NCBI GenBank assembly: GCA_030532825.1
Contig: JAUNKK010000015.1
Location: 1 to 42,921, forward strand
Source of the DNA: Propionibacteriaceae bacterium
GTDB lineage: Bacteria > Actinomycetota > Actinomycetes > Propionibacteriales > Propionibacteriaceae
DNA: 42,921 bases
Direction: 5' to 3'
In this document: positions 25,002 to 34,992 of the stretch, one piece after another
Layout: each line of letters opens with the position of its first letter
How positions within the stretch are numbered: the first letter of the stretch is position 1
Position numbers and translations under genes: made by a program
The notes under the pieces: model-generated
Seen by the model: only the letters and a program-made list of their open reading frames with translations
Told to the model about the DNA's origin: nothing
The model's database searches: none

Positions 25002-26444
25002 TTACTCCGCCGTTTCGCCCTTGACGACGCCGGCAGCGTCACCAGTGCGGCTGCGCAGCATGTCGAGCAGATCGATCCCCGTGGTGTTCTTGATCATCTC
25101 GACAGTCTGCAACACGTTGTCGTTGATCTGACGGGGTAGCGCAGCTGCGCCCTCGGTGGAGACCACCGTCAGCTTGTCGATGCTGCCCATGGGCGCAGCA
25201 ACCTTCTCGGCAACCTGCGGCAGAACCTCGATGAGCATCTGGAGGACCGCTGCCTCGTTGTAGTTCGCGAAGGCTGCTGCCCGCTTGTTCATGGCCTCGG
25301 CCTCGGCAGTACCAACCGCTAGCACGGCGGCTGCCTTGGCTTCGCCCTCAGCCCGGGTGGCCTGGGCTTCGGCGATACGACGAGCTTTTTCGGCCTCACC
25401 AGTCAGACGGGCTGTCTCCGCTTGAGCCTCGGCATGGGCGATCGCCGCGGCCTTGCGTGCCTCGGCCTCGAAGATCTCAGAATTGCGGCGGCCTTGAGCG
25501 GCGGTTTCAGCCTCGTAGCGGGCGGCATCGGCAGGTTTACGGACCTCAGTGTCGAGCTGGCGGTCTTTCAGGGCCGCCTGGCGCACCGCTACCTTCTCTT
25601 GCTCGGTCAGGATGGCCTGATCCCGGTCTGCCTGGGCCAACGGACCGGAAGCAGCGGCCTGCGCGCGTGCCGCGTCAGTCTCGGCCTTAATCTCGGCTTC
25701 CTTCAGGACCAGTGCACGCTCAGAGATCGCGATCTCCTGCTCCGCCGCCAGCCGGGCCTGCTCGGCTTCGCGGCGCGCATCAGCCTCGGCGATGGCGGCG
25801 ATCTGACCCACCTTCGCCGATTCGGGACGCCCCAGGTCAGAAAGGTAGGTACCGTCATCGGTGATGTCCTGGATCTGGAAGGTGTCCAAGACCAAGCCCT
25901 GCCCGGTCAGCGAGGCCTCTGACTCGTCGGCCACTCGCTGGGCGAAAGCTGCCCGGTCACGAATGATCTGCTCGACCGACAGGCCGCCGACGATTGAGCG
26001 GAGCGCACCCGCCAGGGTCTCCTGAGTGAATGTCTCGATCTCCTCCTGCTGCATCAAGAACCGCTGGGCGGCCGCACGGATGGAATCCTCATTGCCTCCC
26101 ACCTTGACGATGGCAACGCCGTCAAGGTTCAGTTTGATGCCCTGGCCGGAGACCGCATTACGGATCTGCACCATGATGCGGCGACTGGAGAGATCCAGCA
26201 CATGGAGTCGCTGAATCAGCGGGATTACGAAGACGCCACCCCCCATGATCACCTTCTGTCCGGACAGATCCGTGGATACTAGGCCGGTCTCGGGGTTCGT
26301 GACGGCCTTTCCTTTCTGGCCGGTAATGATGTATGCCTCATTGGGGCGGGCGACCCGGTATCGGCTGGCGATGAGCGAAAGCACCAGCGCGATAAGAAGG
26401 ATGATGCCACCCACTCCCGTGATGAGAGACGAAGTATCGGGCAT
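25002..26444 (-). CDS. Flotillin (FloT/YuaG-like SPFH protein)
   Basis: A 480-aa membrane-associated scaffold protein. It starts with one hydrophobic segment (residues 8-26, GVGGIILLIALVLSLIASR), then an SPFH/band-7 domain (about 30-210, including VIPLIQRLHVLDLSSRRI, GIKLNLDGVAIVKV and ETLAGALRSIVGGL), then a long alanine- and glutamate-rich coiled coil with EA repeats (about 215-400), and a C-terminal oligomerisation segment. This is the flotillin architecture of Bacillus FloT. Sixteen bases upstream is an NfeD-like gene, the usual flotillin partner. Proteins of this type organise membrane microdomains; the cargo here is unknown. Confidence 0.9.
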   Translation of the reverse strand: MPDTSSLITGVGGIILLIALVLSLIASRYRVARPNEAYIITGQKGKAVTNPETGLVSTDLSGQKVIMGGGVFVIPLIQRLHVLDLSSRRIMVQIRNAVSGQGIKLNLDGVAIVKVGGNEDSIRAAAQRFLMQQEEIETFTQETLAGALRSIVGGLSVEQIIRDRAAFAQRVADESEASLTGQGLVLDTFQIQDITDDGTYLSDLGRPESAKVGQIAAIAEADARREAEQARLAAEQEIAISERALVLKEAEIKAETDAARAQAAASGPLAQADRDQAILTEQEKVAVRQAALKDRQLDTEVRKPADAARYEAETAAQGRRNSEIFEAEARKAAAIAHAEAQAETARLTGEAEKARRIAEAQATRAEGEAKAAAVLAVGTAEAEAMNKRAAAFANYNEAAVLQMLIEVLPQVAEKVAAPMGSIDKLTVVSTEGAAALPRQINDNVLQTVEMIKNTTGIDLLDMLRSRTGDAAGVVKGETAE

Positions 26445-26460
26445 GTGGTCGGGGACCTTT

Positions 26461-26967
26461 CTACTGGGAATTGGGAAGTTCTTCGGCAGCCAGGCGAACC
26501 TCTACTGCCGTAGGCGAAACGATGCCCGAGACCCACACCGGGGTCCCGGCGGGAATGGCGATCTCAGAGCGAGCAGCACGTTTGAGAGTACCGATCCGAA
26601 TCTCGCCAAAGCCGCCAACAGGAATGTCGGTGATGACACGTGCTTCGGCACCAACCAGCGAATCACTACGCAGCACGGCCCCCGTTTCGCTGCGCTTCAA
26701 CCAACGAGTCAGCGCCACCGCTCCCCAAGCGGCGGCCGCCCCGCAGACAACCCCAACCAGCGAGGCGATCCATATGGACGTTGTGAACTCGTGGGCTGCG
26801 ACGCCGCCAAATCCAAATGCCCCCAGGAAGGCTGCCACCGCTGAAGTGGAGAAGATCTCACTGTCGAGACCATCAAAATGAAGTGCGGTGCCCAATAAAT
26901 CACCCAACAGCAGCGATAGCAACAGCACCACTACCCCGGCGATGCCCAAGATGAGGAAGACGGTCAT
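26461..26967 (-). CDS. NfeD-like (YuaF-type) membrane protein
   Basis: A 168-aa protein with an N-terminal hydrophobic segment, a second and third membrane region (AVAAFLGAFGFGGVAAHE; IWIASLVGVVCGAAAAWGAVAL), and a C-terminal OB-fold-like beta domain (SLVGAEARVITDIPVGGFGEIRIG, AIPAGTPVWVSGIVSPTAVEVRL). This is the short NfeD1b/YuaF form that accompanies flotillin genes. It starts at ATG 26967 with AAGGGG upstream and ends 16 bases before the flotillin start, so the two form an operon. Recognition rests mainly on the topology and the OB domain with its partner; it has no protease domain. Confidence 0.82.
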   Translation of the reverse strand: MTVFLILGIAGVVVLLLSLLLGDLLGTALHFDGLDSEIFSTSAVAAFLGAFGFGGVAAHEFTTSIWIASLVGVVCGAAAAWGAVALTRWLKRSETGAVLRSDSLVGAEARVITDIPVGGFGEIRIGTLKRAARSEIAIPAGTPVWVSGIVSPTAVEVRLAAEELPNSQ

Positions 26968-27091
26968 CGATACGGCCCCTTCCTGCTGTTGTCGGCTCTC
27001 TCAATGCTAGCAAGACGACAGGTCAGCCCCCGGGGCAGCCTCGGCCATGAGAATCCGCGGTGATCGATCCGCGTCGTGCCCGCTGCCCGAC

Positions 27092-27140
27092 AAAAACTGA
27101 GCAGGGCGGGCCTCCGGCCTTTTGTCGAAGGCCCGCCCTG
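27092..27140 (-). terminator. Intrinsic terminator of ilvBNC
   Basis: CAGGGCGGGCCT and AGGCCCGCCCTG form a perfect 12-bp stem with a 15-base loop, followed on the minus strand by CTCAG and five Ts (27096-27092). It begins about ten bases past the ilvC stop and should end the ilvBNC transcript. Confidence 0.9.
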
Positions 27141-27150
27141 AGCCGAGAGG

Positions 27151-28711
<1,561 letters not shown>

Positions 28712-28715
<4 letters not shown>

Positions 28716-30448
28716 AGTTCTTCCTCTTCCCACACGGGGGCCATGTTACGGGCCACTTGAATTTCGTCGTTGCTGACCCCGGCTGGCACCATCGGCCACA
28801 CCATCGCGTCCTTGTGGACGACGAACTCGACCACGACGGGGCGATCGTTGATCTCAAGGGCCTTGGTGATGCACTCGTCCATCTCCTCCTCGTTGGTGGC
28901 TCGCAGACCGACGCATCCCATGGCCTCGGCCAGCATCGGGAAGTTCGGCAGGTGCTCCGTGTGGAGGTCGGTGTTGGAATAGCGGGAATCGTAGAACAGG
29001 GACTGCCACTGCCTCACCATGCCGAGGGCTTGGTTGTTGATGATGGCGATCTTGATGGGGATGTTGTTGAGCACGCAGGTGACCAGTTCCTGGTTGGTCA
29101 TTTGGAAGCAGCCGTCACCGTCGATTCCCCACACGGTTGCATCGGGCTGGGCGACCTTCGCCCCCATCGCCGCCGGGACGCAGAAGCCCATGGTGCCGGA
29201 GCCACCGGAGGTCAGCCATCGCATTGGCTGCTCATGGGACAGGAAGTGGGCTGCCCACATCTGATGCTGACCCACGCCTGTGACGTAGATCGTGTCTGCC
29301 GGGCTGAGCTGACCGATGCGTTGGATGACCTCTTGAGGCGAGAGTCGACCATCCGGGGCTTCGTCCCAGCGGGGCTGGTACCGGTCCTTGACGCCGACGA
29401 GCTCCTGCACCCAGGCATCGATCTGCGGCGTCTTCTCAATCTGCGGCGTGAGCAACCCCAGGATTTGCTTGCAGTCACCGACGATCGGCACGTCGACAGC
29501 GCGGTTTTTTCCGATCTCCGCTGGGTCGACATCCGCGTGGATCACCTTGGCCTTCGGCGCAAACGAGTCCAGGCGGCCTGTAACCCGGTCGTCGAAGCGG
29601 GTACCGATCGCAATGATCAAGTCGGAGCGCTGCAATGCCCCGACGGCTGCAACCGTCCCGTGCATCCCAGGCATCCCCATGTTCAGCAGGTGCGAGTCGG
29701 GGAAGGCGCCGCGCGCCATGAGCGTCGTCACCACCGGGATACCGGTCTTCTCGACTAGGGCCGCAAGTTCGTCGAAGGCATGAGCCCGCACCACTCCCCC
29801 GCCGATATACAGCACGGGACGCTCGGCCTGCGAGATCATGCGGGCGGCGGCGCGGATCTGCCGGACGTGAGGCTTAATCGTGGGCTTATATCCGGGCAGA
29901 TCCATCTCTTCGGGCCAGTGGAACGGGGCCTTGGCCGCCAGGGCATCCTTGGCGATGTCGACGAGCACTGGTCCTGGCCGACCGGTCGATGCAATGTGAA
30001 AGGCCTCTTTCACGGCCAGCGGGATATCCTCGGTCCGCTTGATGAGGAAGCTATGTTTCGTGATCGGCATCACGATGCCGCGGATGTCGGCCTCCTGGAA
30101 GGCGTCGGTGCCGATAGCCGTCGAGTTGACCTGGCCGGTGATGGCGACGAGCGGCGTCGAGTCCATGTAGGCGTCCCCGATGGCCGTGACCAGGTTGGTG
30201 GCGCCAGGGCCGGAAGTCGCGATGCAGACGCCGACGCGCCCGCTGGCGATGGCGTAGCCCTCGGCGGCGTGCCCTGCACCCTGCTCGTGCCGGACGAGGA
30301 TGTGGCGGATCGGCGAGTCGTAGAGCGGGTCGTAGGCGGGCAGGATGGCACCCCCGGGGATACCGAAGGCCACTTCTACCTCAGCGCGCTCTAACGACTC
30401 AACCAGCGCCTCGGCGCCCGTCAGCAATTGGCCTTCTGCCTTTGACAT
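28712..30448 (-). CDS. ilvB: Acetolactate synthase large (catalytic) subunit
   Basis: ThDP-dependent enzyme that makes acetolactate from two pyruvates, or acetohydroxybutyrate with 2-oxobutyrate. The 578-aa protein begins with a short tail, then [32 protein letters not shown] with the catalytic glutamate, [28 protein letters not shown], the FAD-binding middle domain and a ThDP domain with [19 protein letters not shown]. It starts at ATG 30448 with AAGGGAG upstream and leads ilvBNC. Its 5' leader carries an attenuator with a leader peptide. Confidence 0.97.
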
Positions 30449-30489
30449 TGCTCTCCCTTCAGTTACAGCCCGGAACTACTTCGTTCAAC

Positions 30490-30526
30490 AAAAAACCCCC
30501 GGCGCCGAACTGGCACGCGAGGGGGC
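30490..30526 (-). terminator. Attenuator terminator in the ilvB leader
   Basis: On the minus strand CCCCC (30525-30521) pairs with GGGGG (30500-30496) and the intervening GCGTGCC/GGCGC strengthens the stem; six Ts follow (30495-30490). It lies about 41 bases before the ilvB start and after the leader peptide. A second hairpin, GCGTTTCGAT/ATCGAGACGC (30547-30525, one G-U pair), abuts it and shares its first stem base, giving a possible switch between folds. Confidence 0.85.
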
Positions 30527-30549
30527 GTCTCGATGAAATCGAAACGCTG

Positions 30550-30579
30550 TTAGACGATTACGAGCTGGTGGTTGATCAT
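30550..30579 (-). CDS. ilvB leader peptide (MINHQLVIV)
   Basis: ATG at 30579 and TAA at 30552-30550 enclose nine codons with Ile at position 2 and the run Leu-Val-Ile-Val at the end. Five of nine residues are branched-chain amino acids, as expected of an attenuation leader of an ilv operon. No Shine-Dalgarno is seen; the ATG lies six bases after a candidate -10, so translation is probably leaderless. Shortage of charged Leu, Val or Ile tRNA would stall the ribosome near 30565-30553 and alter folding of the downstream hairpins. Attenuation of ilvBNC is known in Corynebacterium; its operation here is inferred. Confidence 0.82.
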   Translation of the reverse strand: MINHQLVIV

Positions 30580-30585
30580 GGGTCA

Positions 30586-30614
30586 ACAATTGCGGGCCTA
30601 GCGCGCCGTGTCAA
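30586..30614 (-). promoter_or_regulatory. Candidate ilvBNC promoter
   Basis: TTGACA (30614-30609) is a perfect -35. After 17 bases AATTGT (30591-30586) could be a -10, keeping the key second A and final T. Transcription would start at or near the leader-peptide ATG, six bases on. The -10 is weak, so the exact promoter needs care. Confidence 0.55.
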
Positions 30615-30818
30615 GCACCGGTCGCGGAGCGTTCTATATATTGAGACGCCCTGCAGGGCGCGGAAGGGAACCAGGCGTGGTGGGCGGTCCCCCAGCCCTG
30701 GGGCGCGGATGCCGGACGTGCCTTCGCCCCGTTCCGAACCGCTCCCGTCGTCTCACACTGCGTCCAATCGAAGGGCCAGGGCATGGCAGCACCGAGGGAA
30801 CGACCAGTCTCCACTCGA
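30615..30818. other. Intergenic stretch between the Lrp gene and the ilvB promoter
   Basis: About 204 bases. The only clear structure is the 14-base perfect palindrome CGCCCTGCAGGGCG (30647-30660), next to an AT-rich TATATA stretch just upstream of the ilvB -35. It may be an operator or end the Lrp-gene transcript. I see no gene. Confidence 0.4.
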
Positions 30819-31862
30819 TCACACCGCAATGCTTGCGATCTCGGTACCGAACACGGGGGCAACGAGTTCGCCCTTGCAGCGGCCGTCGGCGTTCAGCAGC
30901 CACCCCATCGACTTGTGGCTGCGCAGGTGGATGATCGTCTCGTCGGGGGCCAGGCCGGGGATGGCCACGGCAATGCGCGATTCGAGGGCGCCGAGGGCGC
31001 CTTGGTAGTTGACGCGAAAGTTCACGCGCAGGTTGTTGCTGCCTGTGATCCACATGCACGACCGCAGCGCGGCTTGCTCCTTCAGGAGCTCAACGATCCG
31101 CGTCTTGTGGCTTAGGGGAACCGTCGTCATCCAAGTACATTCCAGCAGCCATCCCGCCAGCTCGGGGGCGATATCGCAGCGCATGATCACGCTCCGGTTT
31201 GCGATCAGGCGGCGCAGTCGGCGATGCACGGTGCTACTCGGCATGCCCAGGATCTGCGACAGCGAGGCGATGCTGGCCCGGCCATTGGCGGTGAGCGCTT
31301 CAGCAAGTGCTAGGTCGGCGGCATCCATCTCCCCGGATGACCGATCCGGCAACAGTTGGGGCCTGGCCTGGTGGATCTGCCGTTTCGCTAGAGCGCTGAC
31401 CTGCCAGGACTCGGCCCCGACAATCACGCTGGTGACGAGCGAGCTGCGGGTGCCATAGACACCGTCGAGGCCACCAATCCAGTCGATGATCAGGTTGGTC
31501 AGGGAGGCCATGTCGGGGGCCATCACAGTCAGGAGAATGTCGCGCCGCCCGGTTGCTTCGTCGACGCTCACGACTAGGGGGTGCCCGCATAGCTTGTGGA
31601 TGACGGGGGGAAGGTATTCGGTCCGGCAGTCCACCTCAACGATCGCGGTGAACCGGTTTTCAGGGTTGGGGTAGGTCGTGATCCACGCGAGGCCATGACT
31701 GACCAGGCGCTGCCAGTGGTTGGCTGCTGTCGTCGGCGAAATCTGGAGGATCTCCCCCGCGCGAGCCCAAGAAATCCGCGGATCGATCTGCAGCAGGTTG
31801 ACCAGGCGCAAGTCAGTTTCTTCAAGCATGACACCAAGCCGGCACGGTTCGCTCTGGGACAT
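30819..31862 (-). CDS. Double-length Lrp/AsnC-family transcriptional regulator
   Basis: A 347-aa regulator made of two Lrp-like halves. The first has an HTH at about residues 12-60 (LEETDLRLVNLLQIDPRISWARAGEIL, SPTTAANHWQRLVSHGL) and a RAM-like ligand domain up to about residue 155. The second has another HTH at about 178-225 (MDAADLALAEALTANGRASIASLSQILGMPSSTVHRRLRRLI) and a second RAM-like domain. Single Lrp proteins are about 150 aa. The ATG at 31862 has GGAGAAGG upstream; ATG 31829 is an alternative. It is divergent from the ornithine operon and lies between it and ilvBNC, so it may sense ornithine, alanine or another amino acid and control the degradation genes. Ligand and targets are inferred. 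Confidence 0.88.
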   Translation of the reverse strand: MSQSEPCRLGVMLEETDLRLVNLLQIDPRISWARAGEILQISPTTAANHWQRLVSHGLAWITTYPNPENRFTAIVEVDCRTEYLPPVIHKLCGHPLVVSVDEATGRRDILLTVMAPDMASLTNLIIDWIGGLDGVYGTRSSLVTSVIVGAESWQVSALAKRQIHQARPQLLPDRSSGEMDAADLALAEALTANGRASIASLSQILGMPSSTVHRRLRRLIANRSVIMRCDIAPELAGWLLECTWMTTVPLSHKTRIVELLKEQAALRSCMWITGSNNLRVNFRVNYQGALGALESRIAVAIPGLAPDETIIHLRSHKSMGWLLNADGRCKGELVAPVFGTEIASIAV

Positions 31863-32202
31863 ATCGCCTTCTCCGTGGCATGCGATGGGCGGATCTCAAG
31901 GTGACGGTTCCTTCGCCGGGGGTTTCCTGCAGGGCTCGACCACCGCCCCCGACCCAGGGGTAGCTTGAGGCCGAAGCGGTCAGCGATGACCTCTTCCTGG
32001 AAACAACTCGACAAGCGACCAGCCGGATATCCAACGGGATCGGGAAGCGCGACATGGCGAACATGTTAACCGCATCCCGACGGCGCCAGAGCTAGTGGTC
32101 AACGTGGCTGCAGCGAAGGCGGCACCCAGGGTCGGCGTCCCCAGGGACCGCGCTGTCCCACTCGGGGAGGCTGTCTGGTAGCGAACTAGCACAAGGAGAG
32201 AA
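31863..32202. promoter_or_regulatory. Divergent control region of the Lrp gene and ornithine operon
   Basis: A 340-base gene-free stretch between divergent genes. It should hold the promoters of both. An 8-base palindrome AACATGTT (32060-32067) lies in a locally AT-richer patch near the middle. Near the right end, AAGGAG lies four bases before the ord GTG. I cannot identify convincing -35/-10 pairs or an Lrp consensus. Confidence 0.5.
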
Positions 32203-33249
32203 GTGAACGGGAATCAGCGACGAATCCGCGTAGCCCAGTGGGGTCTCGGAGCTATGGGGCAGGGCGTGGCCAAGCTCATCTTGGCCAAGGACGGCCTGGA
32301 ACTGGTGGGGGCCCTTGACATCAACCCGGATCTGGCCGGTAAGGACGTCAGCACGGTGCTCGGCGGCGACCCCGTTGGCGTGGCCATCACTAACGATCCC
32401 GCCACCATCCTCGACTCCTCAAAGGTCGATGTCATCACGATCGCGACGACGTCTTGGGTGAAACGCCAACTCCCCGACCTCAAGGCCATCCTGGCCGCTG
32501 GAATCAACGTGGTCAGCATCGCTGAGGAAATGGCCGCACCCGAAGCCCAGAGCCCGGAGGCCGCAGCGGAGCTCGACGCCCTCGCCAAGGAGCACGGCGT
32601 CTCCATCATTGGCGTCGGTGTGAACCCAGGCTTCGTCCTAGATCATCTCGTTGTCGTGTTGACCGCCGGCAGCCAGGAGGTCACGCGCATTGAGGCGAGC
32701 CGCATCAACGACCTCAGCCCCTACGGGCAGACGGTGCTGTCGACCCAGGGGGTCGGCACCACCCCCGAGGAGTTCCAGGCCGGTGTGGCCGACGGCTCGA
32801 TCGTCGGGCATGTTGGCTTCCCCGAGTCGATTCAGCTCATCAGCGACGCTCTCGGTCTTGGCGTCGACAAGGTCGAGCAGACCCTGGAGCCCATCGTTGC
32901 CAAGCAGCCCCGCCAGGCTCGTGACCGGGTGATTGAGCCCGGCAAGGTGGCTGGCTGCAACCACATCGCCGTCGGTTACCGTGGCGGGGAAGAGGTCATC
33001 AAACTGGTTCACCCGCAGCAGGTGGATCCCGGCGCGGAGGGCGTCGACACGGGCGACTACATCACGATCTTCGGCACCCCCGAGATCCACATGTCGACGG
33101 GTCCCGAGATCGCTGGCGGCAAGGCTACGGCTGGCATCGCCGTGAACACCATTCCGCGTATTGCGGCTGCTTCGCCCGGGCTCAAGCGCATCATCGACCT
33201 GCCCTCCCCCACCGCTCTGATGGGACCCGAAGCCTACGAGCGTCGCTGA
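32203..33249 (+). CDS. ord: 2,4-diaminopentanoate dehydrogenase
   Basis: Third step of oxidative ornithine degradation: oxidises (2R,4S)-2,4-diaminopentanoate to 2-amino-4-oxopentanoate, releasing ammonia and NAD(P)H. The 348-aa protein has an N-terminal Rossmann motif (RVAQWGLGAMGQGVAKLI), DAP-dehydrogenase-like DPLA/VIT segments (VDVITIATTSW, GINVVSIAEEMAAP) and GVGVNPGFVLDHLVVVLT. The GTG start has a good AAGGAG. It opens an operon with ortAB, oraSE, a mutL-like gene and orr, which makes the specific assignment strong; by sequence alone a dihydrodipicolinate-reductase-like or amino acid dehydrogenase would be the limit. ortA follows after 22 bases. Confidence 0.92.
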   Translation: MNGNQRRIRVAQWGLGAMGQGVAKLILAKDGLELVGALDINPDLAGKDVSTVLGGDPVGVAITNDPATILDSSKVDVITIATTSWVKRQLPDLKAILAAGINVVSIAEEMAAPEAQSPEAAAELDALAKEHGVSIIGVGVNPGFVLDHLVVVLTAGSQEVTRIEASRINDLSPYGQTVLSTQGVGTTPEEFQAGVADGSIVGHVGFPESIQLISDALGLGVDKVEQTLEPIVAKQPRQARDRVIEPGKVAGCNHIAVGYRGGEEVIKLVHPQQVDPGAEGVDTGDYITIFGTPEIHMSTGPEIAGGKATAGIAVNTIPRIAAASPGLKRIIDLPSPTALMGPEAYERR

Positions 33250-33271
33250 CAGATTGGAGGCATGACGACTC

Positions 33272-33565
33272 ATGACTGTCCAAGAAACCGTCCCGGAAGG
33301 GACCTGGGTCGAGATCCAGAAAACGGTGCTGACTCCCGACGAGCGCGCCCAGGGGGTGCCCCAGGACACTGCCGCTACTCCTCTCCTGGAGTGGGTGGAT
33401 GGGTTCCTGACACATCCCGCCGCCATCGGTGACGAAGCCACTGTTCGCACCCTGATCGGACGCACCCACACGGGGGTTATCAGCCGGATCAACCCGGGCT
33501 ACACGCACAGTTTCGGCGAGACGGTAGGCGAGATTCTGACCATCGGAACGGAGGCCGAAGCATGA
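33272..33565 (+). CDS. ortA: 2-amino-4-oxopentanoate thiolase, small subunit
   Basis: A 97-aa subunit that acts with OrtB to split 2-amino-4-oxopentanoate with CoA into alanine and acetyl-CoA. It is a small all-beta protein (GTWVEIQKTVLTPDERAQGVPQDTAATPLLEWVDGFL, IGRTHTGVISRINPGYTHSFGETVGEIL) of the OrtA family. The start at ATG 33272 has GGAGG 11 bases upstream; an ATG at 33262 is out of frame. The end overlaps ortB by four bases (ATGA), so the two subunits are coupled. Assignment rests on its characteristic sequence and the operon. Confidence 0.92.
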   Translation: MTVQETVPEGTWVEIQKTVLTPDERAQGVPQDTAATPLLEWVDGFLTHPAAIGDEATVRTLIGRTHTGVISRINPGYTHSFGETVGEILTIGTEAEA

Positions 33566-34965
33566 CCGACAATTCCTACCCCGCTGTCATGGCCCGCAAG
33601 AACGAGATCATGCGCTCCGCTCTTGGGTTGGACTACGACGAGTTCAACATCAGCCCCATCGCCTTCGACTACGAGGCCATGATGGCGGCCACCGGCTATT
33701 CCCTTGAGGATGTTGCCCAGATCCAGCGTGACACCAAGGTCGGGCAAACCCCGTTGCACGAACTGCATCGGCTCACCGAGGCGGTGCGCGCCATCGCAGG
33801 GCCCGGCAAGGGGGCCCGGATCCTCGTCAAGGACGAAGCCGCCAATGCCTCAGGCAGTTTCAAAGCGCGTCGCGCCTCCCTGAGCGCCTACGAGGCGCAG
33901 AAGAAGGGGTTTGCCGGCATGGTGACGGCGACGAGCGGGAACTACGGGGCCGCAGTCGCCTCACAAGCAGCGCAGCGGGGCCTGAAGTGCATCGTGATCC
34001 AAGAGGTCTACGACTCCCATCATGTCGGGCAGCCGGAGATCGTCGAGAAGTCGCGGGCCTGCGAAGCCTACGGCGCCGAGGTCCTGAAACTGACCGTCGG
34101 CCCGGAGTTGTTCTACGTGTTGCTGCGCACCCTTGAGGAGACGGGCTACTTCAACGCCAGCCTCTACACTCCCTACGGCATCGCCGGTGTTGAGACGCTG
34201 GGTGCCGAGATCGGCCGAGAAGTGCAGGAGCGCTACGGCCGGCGGCCTGATGTTGTGGCGGTAACCCACGCGGGTGGCGGCAATCTGACGGGTACGGCTC
34301 GCGGGCTGCGCAAGGTCGGCTGCGACGACACGCAGGTCGTGGCCGTCTCGGTCGACCTGACGGGGCTGCATATGGCCTCCGATCGAGACTTCAACAACAA
34401 GTCATTCACCACTGGGCACACGGGCTTCGGCGTGCCCTTCGCCACCTGGCCTGACCGGGTCGATGTTCCACGCAACGCCGCCCGTGCCCTGCGTTACATG
34501 GATGGCTACCACCTAGTGACCCAGGGTGAGGTCTTCTACCTGACCGAGTTGCTGACCAAGCTGGAAGGCCTGGAGCGCGGCCCCGCTGGCAACACCAGCC
34601 TGACCGCGGCCGTTGCCTTGGCCATGCAGATGGACCGCGACCAGATCATCGTCGTCCAGGAGACCGAGTACACCGGCGCTGGCAAGCACCACAACAGCCA
34701 GCTGTCATTCGCCAAGAGTCGCGGCATTGAGGTTCGCCGTGGGGATCCGGCGGACAACGTGCCGGGTAAGGCCATTGTCATCCCGGAGCGTCTTGATCAG
34801 GTGGCAGGGAAGCCACTGGATCTCGAACGACTGCGCGCCAGCTACGTGAAACGGGCCGCTGAGGTGCTGCCCGCTGACCAGTGGAGCCAGGCCGATGTCG
34901 AGTTCTTGGCCGCCGACACGAACACCTCCCCCGACCATGTGCGCTCCGTGGCCCCCACCGCTTAG
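33562..34965 (+). CDS. ortB: 2-amino-4-oxopentanoate thiolase, large PLP subunit
   Basis: The PLP-dependent catalytic subunit of the OrtAB thiolase. The 467-aa fold-type II protein is related to threonine synthase, with the Schiff-base lysine K101 in NASGSFKARR, TATSGNYGAAVASQAA, and a phosphate-binding glycine-rich loop THAGGGNLTGTARG. It converts (2R)-2-amino-4-oxopentanoate and CoA to acetyl-CoA and, in the clostridial enzyme, D-alanine. A C-terminal extension (about residues 400-467) has no obvious motif. It overlaps ortA and precedes oraS by 27 bases. Confidence 0.93.
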   Translation: MTDNSYPAVMARKNEIMRSALGLDYDEFNISPIAFDYEAMMAATGYSLEDVAQIQRDTKVGQTPLHELHRLTEAVRAIAGPGKGARILVKDEAANASGSFKARRASLSAYEAQKKGFAGMVTATSGNYGAAVASQAAQRGLKCIVIQEVYDSHHVGQPEIVEKSRACEAYGAEVLKLTVGPELFYVLLRTLEETGYFNASLYTPYGIAGVETLGAEIGREVQERYGRRPDVVAVTHAGGGNLTGTARGLRKVGCDDTQVVAVSVDLTGLHMASDRDFNNKSFTTGHTGFGVPFATWPDRVDVPRNAARALRYMDGYHLVTQGEVFYLTELLTKLEGLERGPAGNTSLTAAVALAMQMDRDQIIVVQETEYTGAGKHHNSQLSFAKSRGIEVRRGDPADNVPGKAIVIPERLDQVAGKPLDLERLRASYVKRAAEVLPADQWSQADVEFLAADTNTSPDHVRSVAPTA

Positions 34966-34992
34966 GTGGTCATGGATCAGGAAGGAAAACTG

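Noticed and set aside
30647-31935. The 10-mer CCTGCAGGGC on both sides of the Lrp gene (30650-30659 and 31926-31935) as a shared operator
   Set aside because: Close variants containing CCTGCAGG also occur inside coding sequence (near 18588 and 20893), so chance in GC-rich DNA is likely. Only the longer palindrome at 30647-30660 is kept, as a weak feature.
32060-32067. AACATGTT in the ord control region as a second SOS box
   Set aside because: The right half reads TAAC rather than GTTC, so the LexA consensus is broken. It is noted only as a palindrome.
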